Assembly: GCA_050292235.1 (NCBI GenBank)
Contig: JBNKLG010000008.1
Coordinates: 1-54,263, forward strand
Reading direction: 5' to 3'
Length of the DNA: 54,263 nt
From: JBNKLG01 sp050292235
Lineage (GTDB): Bacteria; Pseudomonadota; Gammaproteobacteria; Chromatiales; Chromatiaceae
Position numbers and translations under genes: made by a program. The number at the start of each line of letters is the position of its first letter. The first letter of the stretch is position 1. This document shows, piece after piece, positions 43,878-54,263 of the stretch. The notes under the pieces were generated by a model that saw only the letters and a program-made list of their open reading frames with translations, did no database searches and was not told the DNA's origin.

Positions 43878-45014
43878 CTACAGGCATTTGACGATCAGAC
43901 TGCTGGCCGAATACCCGGCACCAAAGGCGCAAATGATGCCGATATCATTGACAGCCATCTCATCCCGATACCGATGGAAGGCGATGATGGAACCAGCCGA
44001 GCTGGTGTTCGCGTACTCATTCAGAATAATCGGCATCTCCTTGGCCGAGGGCTCACGACCCAAGACCTTCTTCGCGATCAAGGCATCCATGCTCAGATTG
44101 GCCTGATGTAACCAGAGTCGCTTGAGCTCATCCGGGCGAATGGACTCATCGGCCAGATGCGCCAAGATCAGCTCGGCCACCATGGGAACCACCTCTTTGA
44201 AGACCTTGCGCCCGTTCTGACGAAAGAGTTTGTCTCTGGCCTTGCCCTCACCGTCAGCGCAACGATTGAGAAAGCCGAAATTGTTACGAATATTGTTGGA
44301 GAACCGGGTCTGTGACCGACTGCTGACCATCTCCCAGTTTTCATCGCTACGGCTATTCTCCGCAGCCTGCACCACAATCGCCGTGCAGGCATCGCCAAAA
44401 ATGAAATGGCAGTCACGATCCTGCCAGGCCACATGACCGGAACAGATCTCGGGATTCAGCACCAGTACCGCCCTGGCAGAACCAGAGACAATGGCATCCT
44501 TGGCCGTTTGCAGGGCAAAAGCAGCTGAAGCGCAGGCCACATTCATGTCAAAGGCATAGCCCTGGATACCCAGTGCATCCTGCACCTCGATGGCGATGGC
44601 AGGATAGGCCCGCTGCAGGTTGGAGCAGGCGACGATAACCGCATCAATATCGCTGGCACTGATCCTGGCCTGGGACATGGCTTGGGTTGCGGCACTGACC
44701 GCCATCTCAGCCTGAACAGAGAGGGTGTCGTCTGGTCGCTCGGGAATCGACGGGCAGAGCCGGGCGGCATCCAGCACACCGGACTTGTTCAACACAAAAC
44801 GCCGTTCGATGCCGGAGGCCTTCAGAATGAAGGCTTCGCTGGAATGGGCCAGGGGTTCCAACTCGCCTGCGGCAATCGCTGATTGATGTGTTTGATTAAA
44901 GCGATCGACGTAGCGATTGAAAGACGCCACCAATTCCGCATTGGTCATGGATTCACTGGGCGTATAGAGACCGGTGCCACTGATGACAACCTGTTGGGAT
45001 GAAGCGCGTGACAC
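43878..45014 (-). CDS. Beta-ketoacyl-ACP synthase III-like enzyme (FabH2/PA3286 type)
   Basis: 378 residues, thiolase fold. The catalytic triad is visible: Cys in DMNVACASAAFALQTA, His in RLWLHQANLSMD, and Asn in ILNEYANTSSAGS. At ~380 residues it is longer than classical FabH (~320). This longer type includes a P. aeruginosa enzyme reported to condense medium-chain acyl-CoA with malonyl-ACP and so return beta-oxidation products to synthesis. The same use here is inferred from the neighbouring fad genes. The start is GTG at 45014, with GAGG five bases upstream. It is 69 nt downstream of fadL. Confidence 0.88.
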   Translation of the reverse strand: MSRASSQQVVISGTGLYTPSESMTNAELVASFNRYVDRFNQTHQSAIAAGELEPLAHSSEAFILKASGIERRFVLNKSGVLDAARLCPSIPERPDDTLSVQAEMAVSAATQAMSQARISASDIDAVIVACSNLQRAYPAIAIEVQDALGIQGYAFDMNVACASAAFALQTAKDAIVSGSARAVLVLNPEICSGHVAWQDRDCHFIFGDACTAIVVQAAENSRSDENWEMVSSRSQTRFSNNIRNNFGFLNRCADGEGKARDKLFRQNGRKVFKEVVPMVAELILAHLADESIRPDELKRLWLHQANLSMDALIAKKVLGREPSAKEMPIILNEYANTSSAGSIIAFHRYRDEMAVNDIGIICAFGAGYSASSLIVKCL

Positions 45015-45083
45015 GGAGACCTCGGATGTTGATGAGAGCGTCAGTGGCGGGATACGGAAGAGATCCGCATCCCGCCAGATAGA

Positions 45084-46445
45084 TCAGAACTTCCAGACCA
45101 GCCCTGCAGAGGCAATGTTCACATCCGAATCGTAGGAGCCCGACAGAACATGCCCAAAGCTGGCATCCGTCGCGTTGATATCCGTATCGGCCACGAAGAG
45201 ATGGGCCAGGGCAAAATCCAGGGTCAGATCGGGAGACATCTGGTAAGAGGCGCCTGCTGCCACCCAGAACCGATCATTGCCGGGAATTCTGGGTGTGCGC
45301 TCTGTCGCGCTACGAATGGGAGACTGATCGTAGGCAACACCACCGCGCCAGGTCCATTGTTGGTCATAATGGTAGTTGAAGCCGACAGAAACCTTATAGG
45401 TGTCCTTCCAATTCTCCTTTTGCACAGAGTCTGCCCGCCCATCGTCGAACTTGATACGCAGTTCGTCAAAGCTGCTCCAGCCAGTCCAGGTGACATCAGC
45501 CATCACATCCCATTTGGGGGCAACCTGAGTAGTCAGGCTCAGGGAGAGAGAGGCAGGCAGGGTCACCTTTGCAGAGGCGCCGGTATCTGCCAGTAGAGCC
45601 CGTGCCGTGGCATTCGGCGCATCGAAGGTTGCCGTTCCGGTCAGCTTCTGCTCAACCTCGGAGCGATAGGCGAAACCGAGCCGGGTCTTTGGATTCACTT
45701 CATAGAGCAGGCCCAGGTTATAGCCGAAACTCCAATCGTCACCTTTGACCTCAACCGTGCCATCTGTCGCTGAGGTACCAGGTGTGACCAAGCCGGAACC
45801 CGCGCAGACCGCCAGAGGAATAGAGCCTGCGCCGACAGCGCCAAGACAGGCAGCACTGTAGTCTACCGCGTTGGTGAGCGTGGCCTCTGCGCGCATGATA
45901 TCGACCCCCGCCCCCAGGGAGAGCTGGTCGTTGACTTTGTAAGCCACGGAAGGATTGATATTCAGGGTTTTTACATCGGACTTAATCGCGTGGTAACGCC
46001 CTTCCCAACCGCTGTCGTATTCGGTGTTCATGCCAAACGGCGCACTCACGCCCACCCCAAGAACCAGGCCATCACGGAGTTCATGGCTATAATAAAGCGT
46101 TGGCGCAATTGCTGCGTTGGCCCCCTCGCCACCATCACCACCACCGATGGCCGCACCACCCAGCAAGGCATTGGTCGTCGCATCACCAGAGAATTGGGCC
46201 GAAGGGACAATATAATGCGCCCCGGCAACCACTTGACGACCATGCAAACGTGTCATGCCTGCCGGATTAAAAAAGATGGTGGAGGCGTCCTCGGCAACAG
46301 CAGAACCGCCAGAGATGGCACTCCCCACCTGTTTCACACTCTGTTCGACCAAGGCAAAGCCCGAGGCACCCACCTCTGCAGACCCCAATCCCGCACCGGC
46401 AATCACCAGCGAGGCCATCGCTGGACTGATTTTTTTTCTCTTCAT
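45084..46445 (-). CDS. fadL: FadL/OmpP1-type long-chain fatty-acid outer-membrane transporter
   Basis: 453 residues. Signal peptide (SLVIAGAGLGSAEVGASG), then the FadL hatch-domain pattern GFALVEQSVKQVGSAISGGS and EDASTIFFNPAGMTRL, followed by a beta-barrel of ~14 strands ending in ASAGLVWKF. FadL lets long-chain fatty acids and other hydrophobic compounds cross the outer membrane. The start has GGGGAAA just upstream. It lies downstream of the ligase gene and its terminator-like hairpin, and upstream of the ketoacyl synthase. Confidence 0.95.
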   Translation of the reverse strand: MKRKKISPAMASLVIAGAGLGSAEVGASGFALVEQSVKQVGSAISGGSAVAEDASTIFFNPAGMTRLHGRQVVAGAHYIVPSAQFSGDATTNALLGGAAIGGGDGGEGANAAIAPTLYYSHELRDGLVLGVGVSAPFGMNTEYDSGWEGRYHAIKSDVKTLNINPSVAYKVNDQLSLGAGVDIMRAEATLTNAVDYSAACLGAVGAGSIPLAVCAGSGLVTPGTSATDGTVEVKGDDWSFGYNLGLLYEVNPKTRLGFAYRSEVEQKLTGTATFDAPNATARALLADTGASAKVTLPASLSLSLTTQVAPKWDVMADVTWTGWSSFDELRIKFDDGRADSVQKENWKDTYKVSVGFNYHYDQQWTWRGGVAYDQSPIRSATERTPRIPGNDRFWVAAGASYQMSPDLTLDFALAHLFVADTDINATDASFGHVLSGSYDSDVNIASAGLVWKF

Positions 46446-46557
46446 CGTGGTTTCCCCAAAACAATTTGACGTATTGTATTGATTGATTCATGGCCCGCTG
46501 TTGTAAGACGAGCGGCTTTCCCCGGTAGCAACGCACCAGCTCCCTCCTTCCGGCGCG

Positions 46558-46590
46558 AAAAAAGATGACATTTTTTTACAAGCTCATCTT
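46558..46590 (-). terminator. Predicted terminator after the acyl-CoA ligase gene
   Basis: On the minus strand AAGATGA (46590-46584) pairs with TCATCTT (46568-46562) around a 15-base loop and is followed by six T residues. It lies 28 nt after the stop of the ligase gene, so fadL probably has its own promoter. Confidence 0.6.
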
Positions 46591-46617
46591 ATTGTATTTT
46601 TTCCCAAAATACTTCAT

Positions 46618-48471
46618 TCAATGACCCGAATAGAGACGCGCCACCGGCGTCTCCAGCTTCTTCAATACCTGAGCACGTTTGAGCTTCAGTGTTGGCGTCA
46701 TCAAACCGTTCTCAATGGTCCAGGGTTCGAGGCTCAGATGGATACAGAGAATGCGGGCATAGCCGGGAAACATTTTGATCTGTTCCGCAATGCGGGCAAG
46801 CACCGCACTCTCTACTTCAGGGGTTTCCAACACCCCGGGTTGATGGGGGTCCACGCCGAGAGAGGCAGCAAAACCCTCCCATTTGTCTGGATCGAGAATG
46901 CAGATGGCCGAGAGATAGGGTTTCTGCTCACCAATCACCATGACCTGTTCGATGAGCGGATCCATGGCGATGGCCATCTCCATATCAATAGGTGAGACCT
47001 TTTCCCCATTGCTCAAGACAATAATGTCCTTGATGCGACCGGTAATATAAATATGACCACCCGCATCGATACGCGCCTTGTCGCCGGAATGGAGCCAGCC
47101 TTCTTCGTCCAGGACCCGCCCGCTGGCATCCTGGTTATTCCAATAGCCCATCATGATATTGGGGCCACGGGCCAGGAGTTCCTCCTGTTCGCCAATCTTT
47201 ACTTCCACCCCATCCAACGCCAGCCCCACGCTTTCCGGCACATTGTCATCGGGCCGATTACAGCTGATCACGGGTGAACTTTCCGTCAACCCATAGCCCT
47301 GTAAGATGGGCACCCCAAGCCCGACAAAGGCCTGAGAGATCTTGGGTGCCAGCGCAGCACCACCACTGACCGCCACCCGCAGACGGCCACCCAGTCGCTC
47401 CGTAATCCTGCGGGCAACCAACCGCTCCAGGAAAGGCCATAAAGAGAGGGAGGGGTCCCATTTGCTGCGTCCCTGGAGATAGAGAAAACGCTTCCAACCC
47501 ACTTTCACCGCCAGATCAAACAGTCGCAGTGCCGTCGGACCTTTTTCATTCAGACCCGCAATGATCTTGGCATAGACCCGCTCATAGATGCGCGGCACGC
47601 TGATCAAGACCGTGGGACGGATGATAGAGAGATCCTCCGCCAGTTGCGCGATGGATCGGGCATAGGCCGTACTCATACCCACCATGACGGCAAAGTAGTA
47701 ACCCAGCGTACGTTCCAGGGTATGGGAGAGTGGCAGAAAGGAGAGGCTGATGTCCCCTGCACCGAGATCGACCACCCTGGATACCGCCTCCGCATTGCTC
47801 AGCATATTGCGATGACTCAGCATCACTCCTTTGGGATAGCCCGTGGTACCTGATGTGTAGACGATCGAGGCCAGGTCGTCAGATTGGGCCTCGGAGGTGC
47901 GCAATGGCCCAGCCTCTTCCGGCAGCCAATCGTCGAGCAGCCTGACCCTGGGATCGGAAATGGGCCGATCGATGGGCGTCACCAGAACGATGCGCGACAC
48001 TTCCGGCATTTCTGCCAGCTCCGGCTCGATCCGGTCCCACTCCTCCTGATCACCAATGACCAGAAGCTTGCTGCCCGAATCGCGCAGAATATAGGAGACA
48101 TTGCCACCACGATCATCGGCATAAATGGGCACGGTCACCAGATCCAGCGCCAGGGCTGCCTGATCAAACATGACCCACCGGGTGCAGTTGCGCATCATGA
48201 TCGCCACCCGATCCCCTGGCAACACCCCTTCCCGCAACATGGCATCCTGCCAGCGCGCCACCTGCCGGGCCATCTGCTGCCAGCTCATCTCTTGCCAGGC
48301 ACCACTGACCGTATCGAAGTAGTGATAACCGATGGCATTTGGGGTCAGCGCCACCCGGCACCGGAACAGCCCCCCCAAACTAACAGCCTCATCCAGAGAA
48401 ATGGCATGGGATCTCCCATTACGCTTCTCGTGTGAATCATCCTGTACGGTCATAGGATTCCGGTTTCGCAT
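46618..48471 (-). CDS. Long-chain acyl-CoA ligase (AMP-forming)
   Basis: 617 residues of the ANL superfamily. It activates fatty acids to acyl-CoA through an acyl-adenylate. The P-loop IVYTSGTTGYPKGVMLSHRN, GYGLTESSPVISCN, EGWLHSGDKARIDAGGHI and the IKDIIVLSNGEKVSP segment are present, which is the long-chain (FACL/FadD) type. A second ATG six codons in (48453) may be the true start. It lies 15 nt after the SDR gene and is probably in the same operon; it is likely a FadD-type enzyme, but I leave the symbol empty because several paralogues are common. Confidence 0.95.
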   Translation of the reverse strand: MRNRNPMTVQDDSHEKRNGRSHAISLDEAVSLGGLFRCRVALTPNAIGYHYFDTVSGAWQEMSWQQMARQVARWQDAMLREGVLPGDRVAIMMRNCTRWVMFDQAALALDLVTVPIYADDRGGNVSYILRDSGSKLLVIGDQEEWDRIEPELAEMPEVSRIVLVTPIDRPISDPRVRLLDDWLPEEAGPLRTSEAQSDDLASIVYTSGTTGYPKGVMLSHRNMLSNAEAVSRVVDLGAGDISLSFLPLSHTLERTLGYYFAVMVGMSTAYARSIAQLAEDLSIIRPTVLISVPRIYERVYAKIIAGLNEKGPTALRLFDLAVKVGWKRFLYLQGRSKWDPSLSLWPFLERLVARRITERLGGRLRVAVSGGAALAPKISQAFVGLGVPILQGYGLTESSPVISCNRPDDNVPESVGLALDGVEVKIGEQEELLARGPNIMMGYWNNQDASGRVLDEEGWLHSGDKARIDAGGHIYITGRIKDIIVLSNGEKVSPIDMEMAIAMDPLIEQVMVIGEQKPYLSAICILDPDKWEGFAASLGVDPHQPGVLETPEVESAVLARIAEQIKMFPGYARILCIHLSLEPWTIENGLMTPTLKLKRAQVLKKLETPVARLYSGH

Positions 48472-48486
48472 CAGCCCAGGCCCACC

Positions 48487-49335
48487 TCAGTCGAGAAAGA
48501 AGTCAGGCAGCAGTTGCCCGTTGGAATCCATGGCGTATGCCGAGAAATCTGTCATTCCCGCCTCCTGCAATACCTCCTCGTCGGTAAAAAAGTTACCTGT
48601 GCAACCATGACTGTCCCGCGTCAGGATCGTGTGGGCCGCATCGGCGACGATCTCCGGCTTGCGGCAATTCTCCGGTTTGGCCATGCCATTGAGCATGGCC
48701 ACAGCGGCGGTATAGATCACCGTCTTGGGCCAGAGGGCATTGATCGCCACGCCCTGATCGCGAAACTCCTCGGCCATGCCCAGCACGCAGAGGCTCATGC
48801 CGTATTTGGCCATGGTATAGGCACAGTGATCTCTGAACCACCTGGCCTGCATCGACAGCGGTGGCGACAGCATCAGCACATGAGGATTTTCCGCCTTCAG
48901 CAGATGGGGCAGACAGGCCTGGGTGGTGGCGAAGGTACCGCGGGCGTTGACCTGATGCATCAGATCGAAGCGCTTCATGGGCGTTTCCAGGGTACCGGTG
49001 AGATTGATGGCGCTGGCGTTGTTCACCAGGATATCGATGCCGCCGAACCGGGCCACCGTCTGATCCACCGCTGCGGCAATCTGATCCTCATCGCGGATAT
49101 CGGTTTTGATCGCCAGCGCCTTGCCGCCCGCCTGTTCGATCTCGGCTGCCGCAGAATCGAGGGTACCCGGTAACGTGGGATGGGGGGTGTCGGTCTTGGC
49201 GGCGATCACGACATTGGCACCATCTTTCGCCGCACGCAGGGCAATGGCCAGCCCAATGCCGCGGGTGCCACCGGTGATAAAGAGGGTTTTCCCGCTCAGG
49301 GTCTGCATGGCATCTTTACCTCGATCATTCATCAT
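48487..49335 (-). CDS. Short-chain dehydrogenase/reductase (HSDL2-like)
   Basis: 282 residues, NAD(P)-dependent classical SDR. The cofactor motif TGGTRGIGLA, the NNAS motif and the catalytic YTMAKYG are present; Ser of the triad may be in LMLSPPLS. The C-terminal tail NGQLLPDFFLD and the fold order match the HSDL2-like group, peroxisomal or lipid-related in eukaryotes. The substrate here is unknown. Its start overlaps the thioesterase stop by one base (ATGA type). Confidence 0.85.
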   Translation of the reverse strand: MMNDRGKDAMQTLSGKTLFITGGTRGIGLAIALRAAKDGANVVIAAKTDTPHPTLPGTLDSAAAEIEQAGGKALAIKTDIRDEDQIAAAVDQTVARFGGIDILVNNASAINLTGTLETPMKRFDLMHQVNARGTFATTQACLPHLLKAENPHVLMLSPPLSMQARWFRDHCAYTMAKYGMSLCVLGMAEEFRDQGVAINALWPKTVIYTAAVAMLNGMAKPENCRKPEIVADAAHTILTRDSHGCTGNFFTDEEVLQEAGMTDFSAYAMDSNGQLLPDFFLD

Positions 49336-49835
49336 CAGGCCACCAGTTTCAGAACTTCATCCGGCATCGGCGGCGATTCCCCTTGGTAACCCAAGGCATC
49401 AAACAACTGCTGTGAAGGCACCTTATTCCCCTGTTTATCGAGAAAGAGACCTTGAACAATGGCCTCGGAATGAAGCCCCGCCTGACTCTCCACGCGCTGC
49501 TCGATATAGAGCCACTTCTCATCCCAGCACAACAGCCGGGAGTTCAGGCTGAAGCGCTGAAACGGCATCAGCGAACGCCGAAACTGAATATCCAGATGGC
49601 CCACCACCGGCAACCAGCCTTTGCGCCACAACAGCTTCACCATACCGGCCCGTATCAACAAATCCGTTCGACCCAGATCCATAAAGCTCAGATAGCGCGC
49701 ATTGGTCAGGTGCAGATTGATGTCGAGATCCGTCGGCAATACCCGAAATCTCAGCTCGGAACCACTGAGCAAGCCGATGCGTGAGCGACGCAGCCCCAGC
49801 AATAAGACCCGCAAAAAACGAAACCAGAGGTTCAC
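49335..49835 (-). CDS. Acyl-CoA thioesterase (4HBT hot-dog fold, THEM6-like)
   Basis: 166 residues with the DLDINLHLTNARYLSFMDLG motif (Asp and Asn of the hot-dog active site) and a beta-strand pattern typical of 4-hydroxybenzoyl-CoA thioesterase-like enzymes. An N-terminal hydrophobic stretch (RFLRVLLLGL) may be a membrane anchor. Such enzymes hydrolyse acyl-CoA to free acid and CoA. Translation is coupled to the SDR gene downstream. Confidence 0.82.
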   Translation of the reverse strand: MNLWFRFLRVLLLGLRRSRIGLLSGSELRFRVLPTDLDINLHLTNARYLSFMDLGRTDLLIRAGMVKLLWRKGWLPVVGHLDIQFRRSLMPFQRFSLNSRLLCWDEKWLYIEQRVESQAGLHSEAIVQGLFLDKQGNKVPSQQLFDALGYQGESPPMPDEVLKLVA

Positions 49836-49850
49836 CTACTTATTCCCGCA

Positions 49851-49916
49851 GGGTGAAGCAAAGCGCATCCGCCGATCATGCCTGAGAGATGGTGGATGCG
49901 CTGCGCTTATCCACCC
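49851..49916. repeat. Palindromic intergenic repeat
   Basis: GCGCATCC (49863-49870) can pair with GGATGCGC (49894-49901), and GGTGGAT (49891-49897) with ATCCACC (49909-49915), so the element can form a large cruciform or two hairpins. It sits in the 88-bp gap between two genes read in the same direction, where it might weaken downstream expression (inference). Confidence 0.6.
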
Positions 49917-49923
49917 TACCCCC

Positions 49924-51708
<1,785 letters not shown>

Positions 51709-51725
51709 CGTCTTAATTCCTCTGA

Positions 51726-54050
51726 TCAATTCCGCAGGGGTTTGCCGGTTTCCAGGATATGCTCCATCCGCGCCAGGGTGCCCGGATGGCGGGCCAGCCG
51801 CATGAACTGCGCCAGCTCCAGATCGAGCAGATCCTGTTCGCTGAGGGGCTCGGTCATGTCGGTATCACCACCACTGAGCACCTCGATCAACCCGTCAGCC
51901 ACCACCTTGTCATGGGGAGTGACCTTGCCCAGCTTGGCAAAGCTCTCGACACCCATTTCCATCGCCACCCGGGCGGTGGGGCCTGGAAGTTTGATCTCCA
52001 CCGGCTCCGGCGGGGTGTAACCCTCGACCATCGCCAGCGCCTTCGCTTTGGCATCGGCCAGCAAGCGATCCCGGTTCATGGTGACGCCATCCCCTTCGCG
52101 CAGGAAGAGATAGTCATAGGCCTCCGGGGCACTCTTGGCCACGGTGGCCACGCTGATGGTCTCAAACGCCTTGATCACCGGCGGCATGGGGCCACCGGGA
52201 CGGCGCTGATTGACCGTCCAACGGGTCAGCAACTCCTTGCAGCCGCCCCAGGCGGGCACGACACCGACACCGACCTCGACCAGACCCACATAGGTCTCGG
52301 CATGGGCCTGGAGTGCGTCACAATGAAGCAGAATCTCGCAACCGCCGCCCAGGGCGAGGCCGGAGGGGGCGCCCACCACCGGGAAGGAGGCATACTTAAG
52401 GGCCATGTAGGTATCCTGCCCCTCTTTCACCAATTGCCTGGCCTCATCCCACATGGCCAGGTTAGCGGCAAAGGCCAGCAAGCCCAGATTGGCACCGGCG
52501 GAGAAGTTGCTGCCCTCGTTATAGATCACCATTGCCCTGAAGCCCATGGCCGGAATCAGCTCGACGGCCTTGCGGATCATGCCCATGATCATGGGATCCA
52601 TGGTGTTCATCTTAGAGGTAAACTCCAGACAGACCACGCCATCGCCGATATCCCAGAGGGCGGCGGAGGGGTTCTTTGCCAGGGGCTTGCTGCGACGCTT
52701 GATGTCGGCCAGCAGCAGCACGCCCTCGGGGCGTACCACATCTTGGTAATCTCCAGCCGTGCTAAAGACCTGTAAGACGCCGTTTTCGCTACGATAGAAG
52801 CTGCCCTCACCCACCGCCTCGAGCAGCGGTGGCACCGCCCTGCCCCCGGCCCGCAGCCGTTCGGCAAACCAGGCCGGGCCGATGCGATCGAGCAGCTCAA
52901 ACGGGCCATATTTCCAGGCGTAGCCCAGGCGCATCGCCTCATCGACCGCTTCGATACGATCGTTGATCTCCGGTACCAGACTGGCGGCATAGCTCAACAC
53001 CTTGGACATGACGGCCCAGGCGTAGCGACCACCTGCATCGGGGTGTTGCAGCATGAGGTTCAGCCCCAGTCTGGCTGCCTCGACGCTCTCCAGTTTTGGC
53101 GCGACCGAGGTGGCGTAGTCGCCGGTCTGAAGGTCGATGCTCTCCTTAACCTTGCCGCCACCCTCGCGATTGATGCGGTAAAAACCGCCCTTGCCCTTAC
53201 GACCGGTGTAGCCCTCAGCGATCATTTTTTGCAACAGCGGCGGAATCTCCGCCACCTCGAAGAAGGCATCGCCCTCAGGCAGGGTTGAGGTCATGCTCTG
53301 CATCAGGTGTGGCATCAGATCCAGCCCCACCAGATCGGAGAGACCGAAGACACCGGTCTTGGGAATTCCCAACGGCTTGCCGATGACGGCATCGGCCACC
53401 TCGACCGGGATGCCCATGCGGAAGGCCTCCAGCACCGCCACCTGAATCCAGTAGATGCCGATGCGGTTGGCGATGAATCCGGGGGTATCCTTGCAATCGA
53501 CCACCCCCTTGCCCAGACGGTGGTCACAGAAGGCCGCCACATCGCTCACCGCATCCTCACGGGTTTGCCTCCCCTTGACGATCTCCAACAGACGCATGTA
53601 GCGCGGCGGGTTGAAGAAGTGGGTGATGAGGAAATCCTGAGCGAAGCCCTCCGGCAAATCTGCCACCAAGTGATCCAGTGGGATGCTGGAGGTGTTGGAG
53701 GAGACAATGGAACCGGGCTTGCGCACCGCATCGATCTGACGGTAGAGATTCTGCTTGATGTCAAGCCGCTCGATCACCGCCTCGATGATCCAGTCGCAAT
53801 TGGCCAGCAACCCCAGATGATCTTCGATGTTGCCGGTGGTCACCAGCCTGGCATTACGCTTGTGCATGAAGGCCGCGGGTTCGGTCTTGAGCAGCTTCTT
53901 GACCGCGCTCTCGGCAACGACATTGCGGTTATCCGCCCCCTGAGGGACGATATCGAGCAGCACCACCGGTACCCCGGCATTGGCCATGTGAGCGGCAATG
54001 CCAGCCCCCATGACACCGGCACCGATGATGGCAACCTGGTTGATCTCCAT
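51726..54050 (-). CDS. 3-hydroxyacyl-CoA dehydrogenase/enoyl-CoA hydratase (FadN-type)
   Basis: 774 residues from the ATG at 54050. The N-terminal Rossmann domain begins MEINQVAIIGAGVMGAGIAA and includes DIVPQGAD; the dehydrogenase C-terminal parts follow to about 420. The crotonase (hydratase) domain occupies roughly 480-700 (SGLALGGGCEILLHCDALQA). In E. coli FadB the hydratase is first and the dehydrogenase last, so this one has the FadN/YusL order. It catalyses the hydration and the second oxidation of beta-oxidation. It overlaps the thiolase stop by one base. Gene symbol left empty, although fadN would fit. Confidence 0.93.
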   Translation of the reverse strand: MEINQVAIIGAGVMGAGIAAHMANAGVPVVLLDIVPQGADNRNVVAESAVKKLLKTEPAAFMHKRNARLVTTGNIEDHLGLLANCDWIIEAVIERLDIKQNLYRQIDAVRKPGSIVSSNTSSIPLDHLVADLPEGFAQDFLITHFFNPPRYMRLLEIVKGRQTREDAVSDVAAFCDHRLGKGVVDCKDTPGFIANRIGIYWIQVAVLEAFRMGIPVEVADAVIGKPLGIPKTGVFGLSDLVGLDLMPHLMQSMTSTLPEGDAFFEVAEIPPLLQKMIAEGYTGRKGKGGFYRINREGGGKVKESIDLQTGDYATSVAPKLESVEAARLGLNLMLQHPDAGGRYAWAVMSKVLSYAASLVPEINDRIEAVDEAMRLGYAWKYGPFELLDRIGPAWFAERLRAGGRAVPPLLEAVGEGSFYRSENGVLQVFSTAGDYQDVVRPEGVLLLADIKRRSKPLAKNPSAALWDIGDGVVCLEFTSKMNTMDPMIMGMIRKAVELIPAMGFRAMVIYNEGSNFSAGANLGLLAFAANLAMWDEARQLVKEGQDTYMALKYASFPVVGAPSGLALGGGCEILLHCDALQAHAETYVGLVEVGVGVVPAWGGCKELLTRWTVNQRRPGGPMPPVIKAFETISVATVAKSAPEAYDYLFLREGDGVTMNRDRLLADAKAKALAMVEGYTPPEPVEIKLPGPTARVAMEMGVESFAKLGKVTPHDKVVADGLIEVLSGGDTDMTEPLSEQDLLDLELAQFMRLARHPGTLARMEHILETGKPLRN

Positions 54051-54263
54051 CAGAGCGCCTCCAGAATGGTTGCGATGCCCTGCCCGCCTCCGATGCACTG
54101 GGTGGCCAAAGCGAACTGCTTGCCCTCACGCTGCAACAGCGCCCCCGCCTTGGCGGTGATGCGGGCACCACTGGCACCCAGGGGATGACCCAGAGCGATG
54201 GCACCACCGTCCAGGTTGATCTTTTCCATATCCAGCCCCAGGTCGCGGATGCAGGCGAGGGAC
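54050..54263 (-). CDS. Acetyl-CoA acyltransferase (thiolase), C-terminal part (runs off the window edge)
   Basis: The visible last ~70 residues contain the thiolase active-site segments: INLDGGAIALGHPLGASGAR (catalytic His) and ATQCIGGGQG (catalytic Cys). The enzyme performs the final thiolytic step of beta-oxidation, releasing acetyl-CoA. It is the first gene seen in the fad block and is coupled to the FadN-type gene (TGATG overlap). fadA would be the usual symbol. Confidence 0.94.
   Translation of the reverse strand, partial: SLACIRDLGLDMEKINLDGGAIALGHPLGASGARITAKAGALLQREGKQFALATQCIGGGQGIATILEAL

Noticed and set aside
51709..51729. TTG start for the acyl-CoA dehydrogenase at 51729
   Set aside because: The ATG at 51708 has a clear AGAGGA site; the TTG lies over the preceding stop.

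Overview
The window reads as chromosomal DNA of a gammaproteobacterium with moderately high GC. The evidence is gene order and protein type: a trpF-trpB-trpA-accD-folC-dedD-cvpA-purF string, a cinA-recA-recX-alaS string, and a 14-gene nuo operon with separate nuoC and nuoD. No plasmid, phage, insertion sequence, CRISPR, rRNA or tRNA was seen. I cannot assign the genus.

Region 1 (1-10213, minus strand): a housekeeping operon for tryptophan synthesis, malonyl-CoA formation, folate polyglutamylation, two SPOR-type proteins, CvpA and the start of PurF. A four-CBS/two-PAS/GGDEF diguanylate cyclase gene sits 3 nt upstream of trpF and may be co-transcribed with it. Region 2 (10381-14219): a membrane-anchored calcineurin-like phosphoesterase, then a BCCT-family transporter preceded by an outer-membrane porin on the same strand. 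The 590 bp after that (14220-14809) has no intact gene, but holds small degraded-looking reading frames and inverted repeats.

Region 3 (14810-29149, minus strand): the complete NADH:quinone oxidoreductase operon nuoA to nuoN with very tight spacing. Upstream of it is a near-consensus sigma-70 promoter (TTGACA, 17 bp, TAGACT) bracketed by two identical CCTATAGG palindromes. Region 4 (29245-37742): an accessory stretch. It holds a short b561-like membrane protein, a 65-residue orphan protein, a strong hairpin, the HrpA helicase, a small membrane protein, a zinc-ribbon membrane protein, a protein of unknown function, an HD-domain hydrolase and a small exported protein.

Region 5 (37743-43523): sfsA, alaS, recX, recA and pncC on the minus strand and a small cupin on the plus strand. 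An AT-rich 354-bp gap follows, with a cluster of DnaA-box-like 9-mers. Region 6 (43878-54263, minus strand): a fatty-acid uptake and beta-oxidation block. It has a thiolase (partial), a FadN-type dehydrogenase/hydratase with the domain order opposite to E. coli FadB, an acyl-CoA dehydrogenase, a thioesterase, an SDR, an acyl-CoA ligase, FadL and a FabH-like ketoacyl synthase. Together these could import long-chain fatty acids, activate them, oxidise them, and perhaps return intermediates to synthesis.

No clearly new multi-gene system is proven here. The best leads are the paired palindromes at the nuo promoter, the DnaA-box cluster, the c-di-GMP enzyme joined to the trp operon, the FabH-like enzyme inside the degradation block, and the orphan small genes of region 4.
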